64,000 bases of DNA from the NCBI RefSeq assembly GCF_030373225.1, contig NZ_JAUCZG010000018.1:1-64000 (forward strand). The letters are read 5' to 3'. The position numbers were made by a program, and so were the translations under genes. This DNA comes from Hydrogenophaga sp. (GTDB taxonomy: Bacteria; Pseudomonadota; Gammaproteobacteria; Burkholderiales; Burkholderiaceae_C). Positions 63,858 through 64,000 of the stretch are shown here, one piece after another. The notes under the pieces are model-generated. The model was given only the letters and a program-made list of their open reading frames with translations. It was not told where the DNA came from and made no database searches. The first letter of the stretch is position 1. The number at the start of each line of letters is the position of its first letter.

Positions 63858-63957
63858 CCAACCCAGGGGCACAGCGGATCCGGCTGCGCCGGTCCGCAGT
63901 GTGCCGCCCCCCTCCTGGAGGGGGGTGACGCGCTGCAAGCGCGGCGCGGGGGGAGCA
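63858..63957. repeat. C/G-rich intergenic repeat at the right end
   Basis: The element contains GGATCCGGCTGCGCCGGTCC, GCCGCCCCCCTCCTGGAGGG and GCAAGCGCGGCGCGGGGGGA. It is a diverged member of the family at 16619-16701 and fills the gap between convergent genes. Confidence 0.75.
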
Positions 63958-63959
63958 CG

Positions 63960-64000
63960 CTACTTCCTCCAGAAGTGCCCGGTGAACAACACCAGCACCG
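63960..64000 (-). CDS. C-terminal end of a gene cut by the right edge
   Basis: Reading leftward, the last 12 codons are VLVLFTGHFWRK followed by TAG at 63962-63960. The hydrophobic ending suggests a membrane protein. It is too short to name a family. Confidence 0.4.
   Translation of the reverse strand, partial: VLVLFTGHFWRK

Overview
The window is about 64 kb of high-GC DNA, packed with genes that use GC-rich codons. The gene content points to a betaproteobacterium of the Comamonadaceae/Burkholderiales type, perhaps Hydrogenophaga or a close relative. Supporting signs are the rplM-rpsI-bactofilin-erpA-M23 peptidase-tyrS neighbourhood, an SAH riboswitch before ahcY, phenylacetate and leucine catabolism operons, a double-length UvrA, and C/G-rich intergenic repeats. 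The genus assignment is inference from gene content and was not tested. I saw no rRNA, tRNA, CRISPR array or complete insertion sequence.

Layout. 1-3.3 kb: two-component system (kinase cut by the left edge), secreted HbpS/GlcG-like protein, secreted ankyrin protein. 3.4-9.9 kb: housekeeping block (tyrS, M23 peptidase, erpA, bactofilin, membrane coiled-coil protein, rpsI, rplM, rlmJ). 9.9-14.5 kb: CAP-domain lipoprotein and paaABCDE behind a palindromic operator. 14.5-18.3 kb: rlpA-like, metF, tlyA-like and ahcY under an SAH riboswitch. 18.4-22.5 kb: HAD phosphatase, MFS transporter, YeeE-type sulfur transporter and small genes. 22.5-24.7 kb: a lower-GC accessory AlbA_2/HTH gene. 24.8-30.7 kb: a 1981-residue tandem UvrA. 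30.8-38.4 kb: orphan amino-acid-type binding protein, UspA, and a two-subunit NAD-linked formate dehydrogenase with a divergent ModE-like regulator. 38.4-48.8 kb: peptide-type ABC transporter, amidase, N-carbamoyl-amino-acid hydrolase, GntR regulator and a divergent hydantoin/Asp-Glu racemase, which looks like a ureide/hydantoin or amide uptake and degradation locus. 48.8-60.4 kb: a long minus-strand series centred on leucine/isovalerate catabolism (methylcrotonyl-CoA carboxylase, methylglutaconyl-CoA hydratase, acyl-CoA dehydrogenase, HMG-CoA lyase), interrupted by a VapBC toxin-antitoxin pair and carrying several unrelated genes. 60.5-64 kb: AraC regulator, HAD phosphatase, YchJ, rhodanese, GST and the end of one more gene.

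The most unusual features are these. Two families of repeats that otherwise sit between genes have entered three conserved genes without breaking the frame: the tandem uvrA, the methylcrotonyl-CoA carboxylase alpha subunit and the formate dehydrogenase alpha subunit. The ahcY leader shows a legible SAH-on switch, in which one aptamer strand overlaps a terminator strand. A VapBC operator overlaps the stop codon of the carboxylase beta gene. Two copies of a TTGTATGCAA element lie in the divergent promoter region of the ureide locus.
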